Assembly (NCBI GenBank): GCA_019348095.1
Contig: JAHWKC010000151.1
Span: 1 to 5,979 of the forward strand
Direction: 5' to 3'
Length of the DNA stretch: 5,979 nt
Source of the DNA: Pseudomonadota bacterium
GTDB taxonomy: Bacteria; Pseudomonadota; Gammaproteobacteria; Xanthomonadales; Xanthomonadaceae
Shown: positions 5,887 to 5,979 of the stretch, piece by piece
Numbering within the stretch: position 1 is the first letter of the stretch
Layout of the letters: every line of letters starts with the position of its first letter
Notes under the pieces: generated by a model
Seen by the model: only the letters and a program-made list of their open reading frames with translations
Told to the model about the DNA's origin: nothing
The model's database searches: none
Made by a program: the position numbers and the translations under genes

Positions 5887-5979
5887 GCGACGCAGCCCCG
5901 CGGCAGACGCCTCCCGGCGACGGGCGGTGGTCTCCGCCCGAGGAGTTCGACGAGTACCGGATCGTCCGCCCCATCGGCC
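5883..5979 (+). CDS. Serine/threonine protein kinase, N-terminal fragment (runs off window)
   Basis: Only the first 32 codons are present, beginning TTG AGC GAC. After a proline-rich lead of about 22 residues comes FDEYRIVRPIG, the typical first strand of a Hanks-type kinase, with the G of the glycine-rich loop at the window edge. The TTG is the only start-like codon downstream of the preceding gene's stop and overlaps it as TTGA, suggesting coupled translation. Of the 32 visible codons, 29 end in G/C, confirming the frame. Catalytic residues, membrane helices and any sensor repeats lie beyond the window. The likely substrate is the sigma factor encoded two genes upstream (inference from family context). 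Confidence 0.78.
   Translation, partial: MSDAAPRQTPPGDGRWSPPEEFDEYRIVRPIG

Overview
The window comes from a high-GC gammaproteobacterium, most likely of the Xanthomonadaceae/Lysobacteraceae (Lysobacter or Luteimonas-like). The basis is coding DNA of about 70% GC in a row I counted, a strong preference for G/C-ending codons, a Pseudomonas/Xanthomonas-type DesA desaturase, and an ECF sigma-serine/threonine kinase pair of a kind common in that group. The assignment is an inference; no rRNA or other marker is present. There are no tRNAs, rRNAs, IS elements or CRISPR arrays.

Layout: (1) 1-1205, minus strand: acs, acetyl-CoA synthetase, start present and 3' part cut off by the window edge. Its last roughly 240 bases have much lower GC and different codon usage. 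(2) 1429-2013, plus: a DUF421 (YetF/YcaP-like) membrane protein, divergent from acs. (3) 2039-2401, minus: a small secreted EF-hand protein, convergent with DUF421. (4) 2428-2457: a strong intrinsic terminator. (5) 2500-3684, minus: a DesA-like fatty-acid desaturase with all three histidine boxes. (6) 3949-4824, plus: mutM/fpg DNA glycosylase with an extra segment of about 19 residues containing a perfect 17-bp palindrome. (7) 5050 to the end, plus: an operon of an ECF sigma factor, an 84-residue protein resembling the usual N-terminal head of the partner kinase, and the start of a serine/threonine protein kinase, whose TTG start overlaps the previous stop (TTGA). No gap between genes exceeds 300 bases. 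The gaps 1206-1428, 3685-3948 and 4825-5049 hold only promoter or operator candidates, and I see no further gene in them.

Working together: acs, desA, mutM and the DUF421 gene are housekeeping or envelope functions with separate promoters. The real functional unit is the 5050-5979 operon. Its sigma factor lacks most of the acidic DAED motif of region 2.2 and has a threonine in that place (T54). This matches the class of intrinsically inactive ECF sigma factors that are switched on when a neighbouring kinase phosphorylates that threonine (the EcfP/PknT type known from Vibrio parahaemolyticus). What stands out is that the kinase's usual N-terminal segment appears to be a separate, translationally coupled small protein.

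Two points need caution. The composition break inside acs may be an assembly chimera rather than biology. The kinase is visible only for its first 32 codons.
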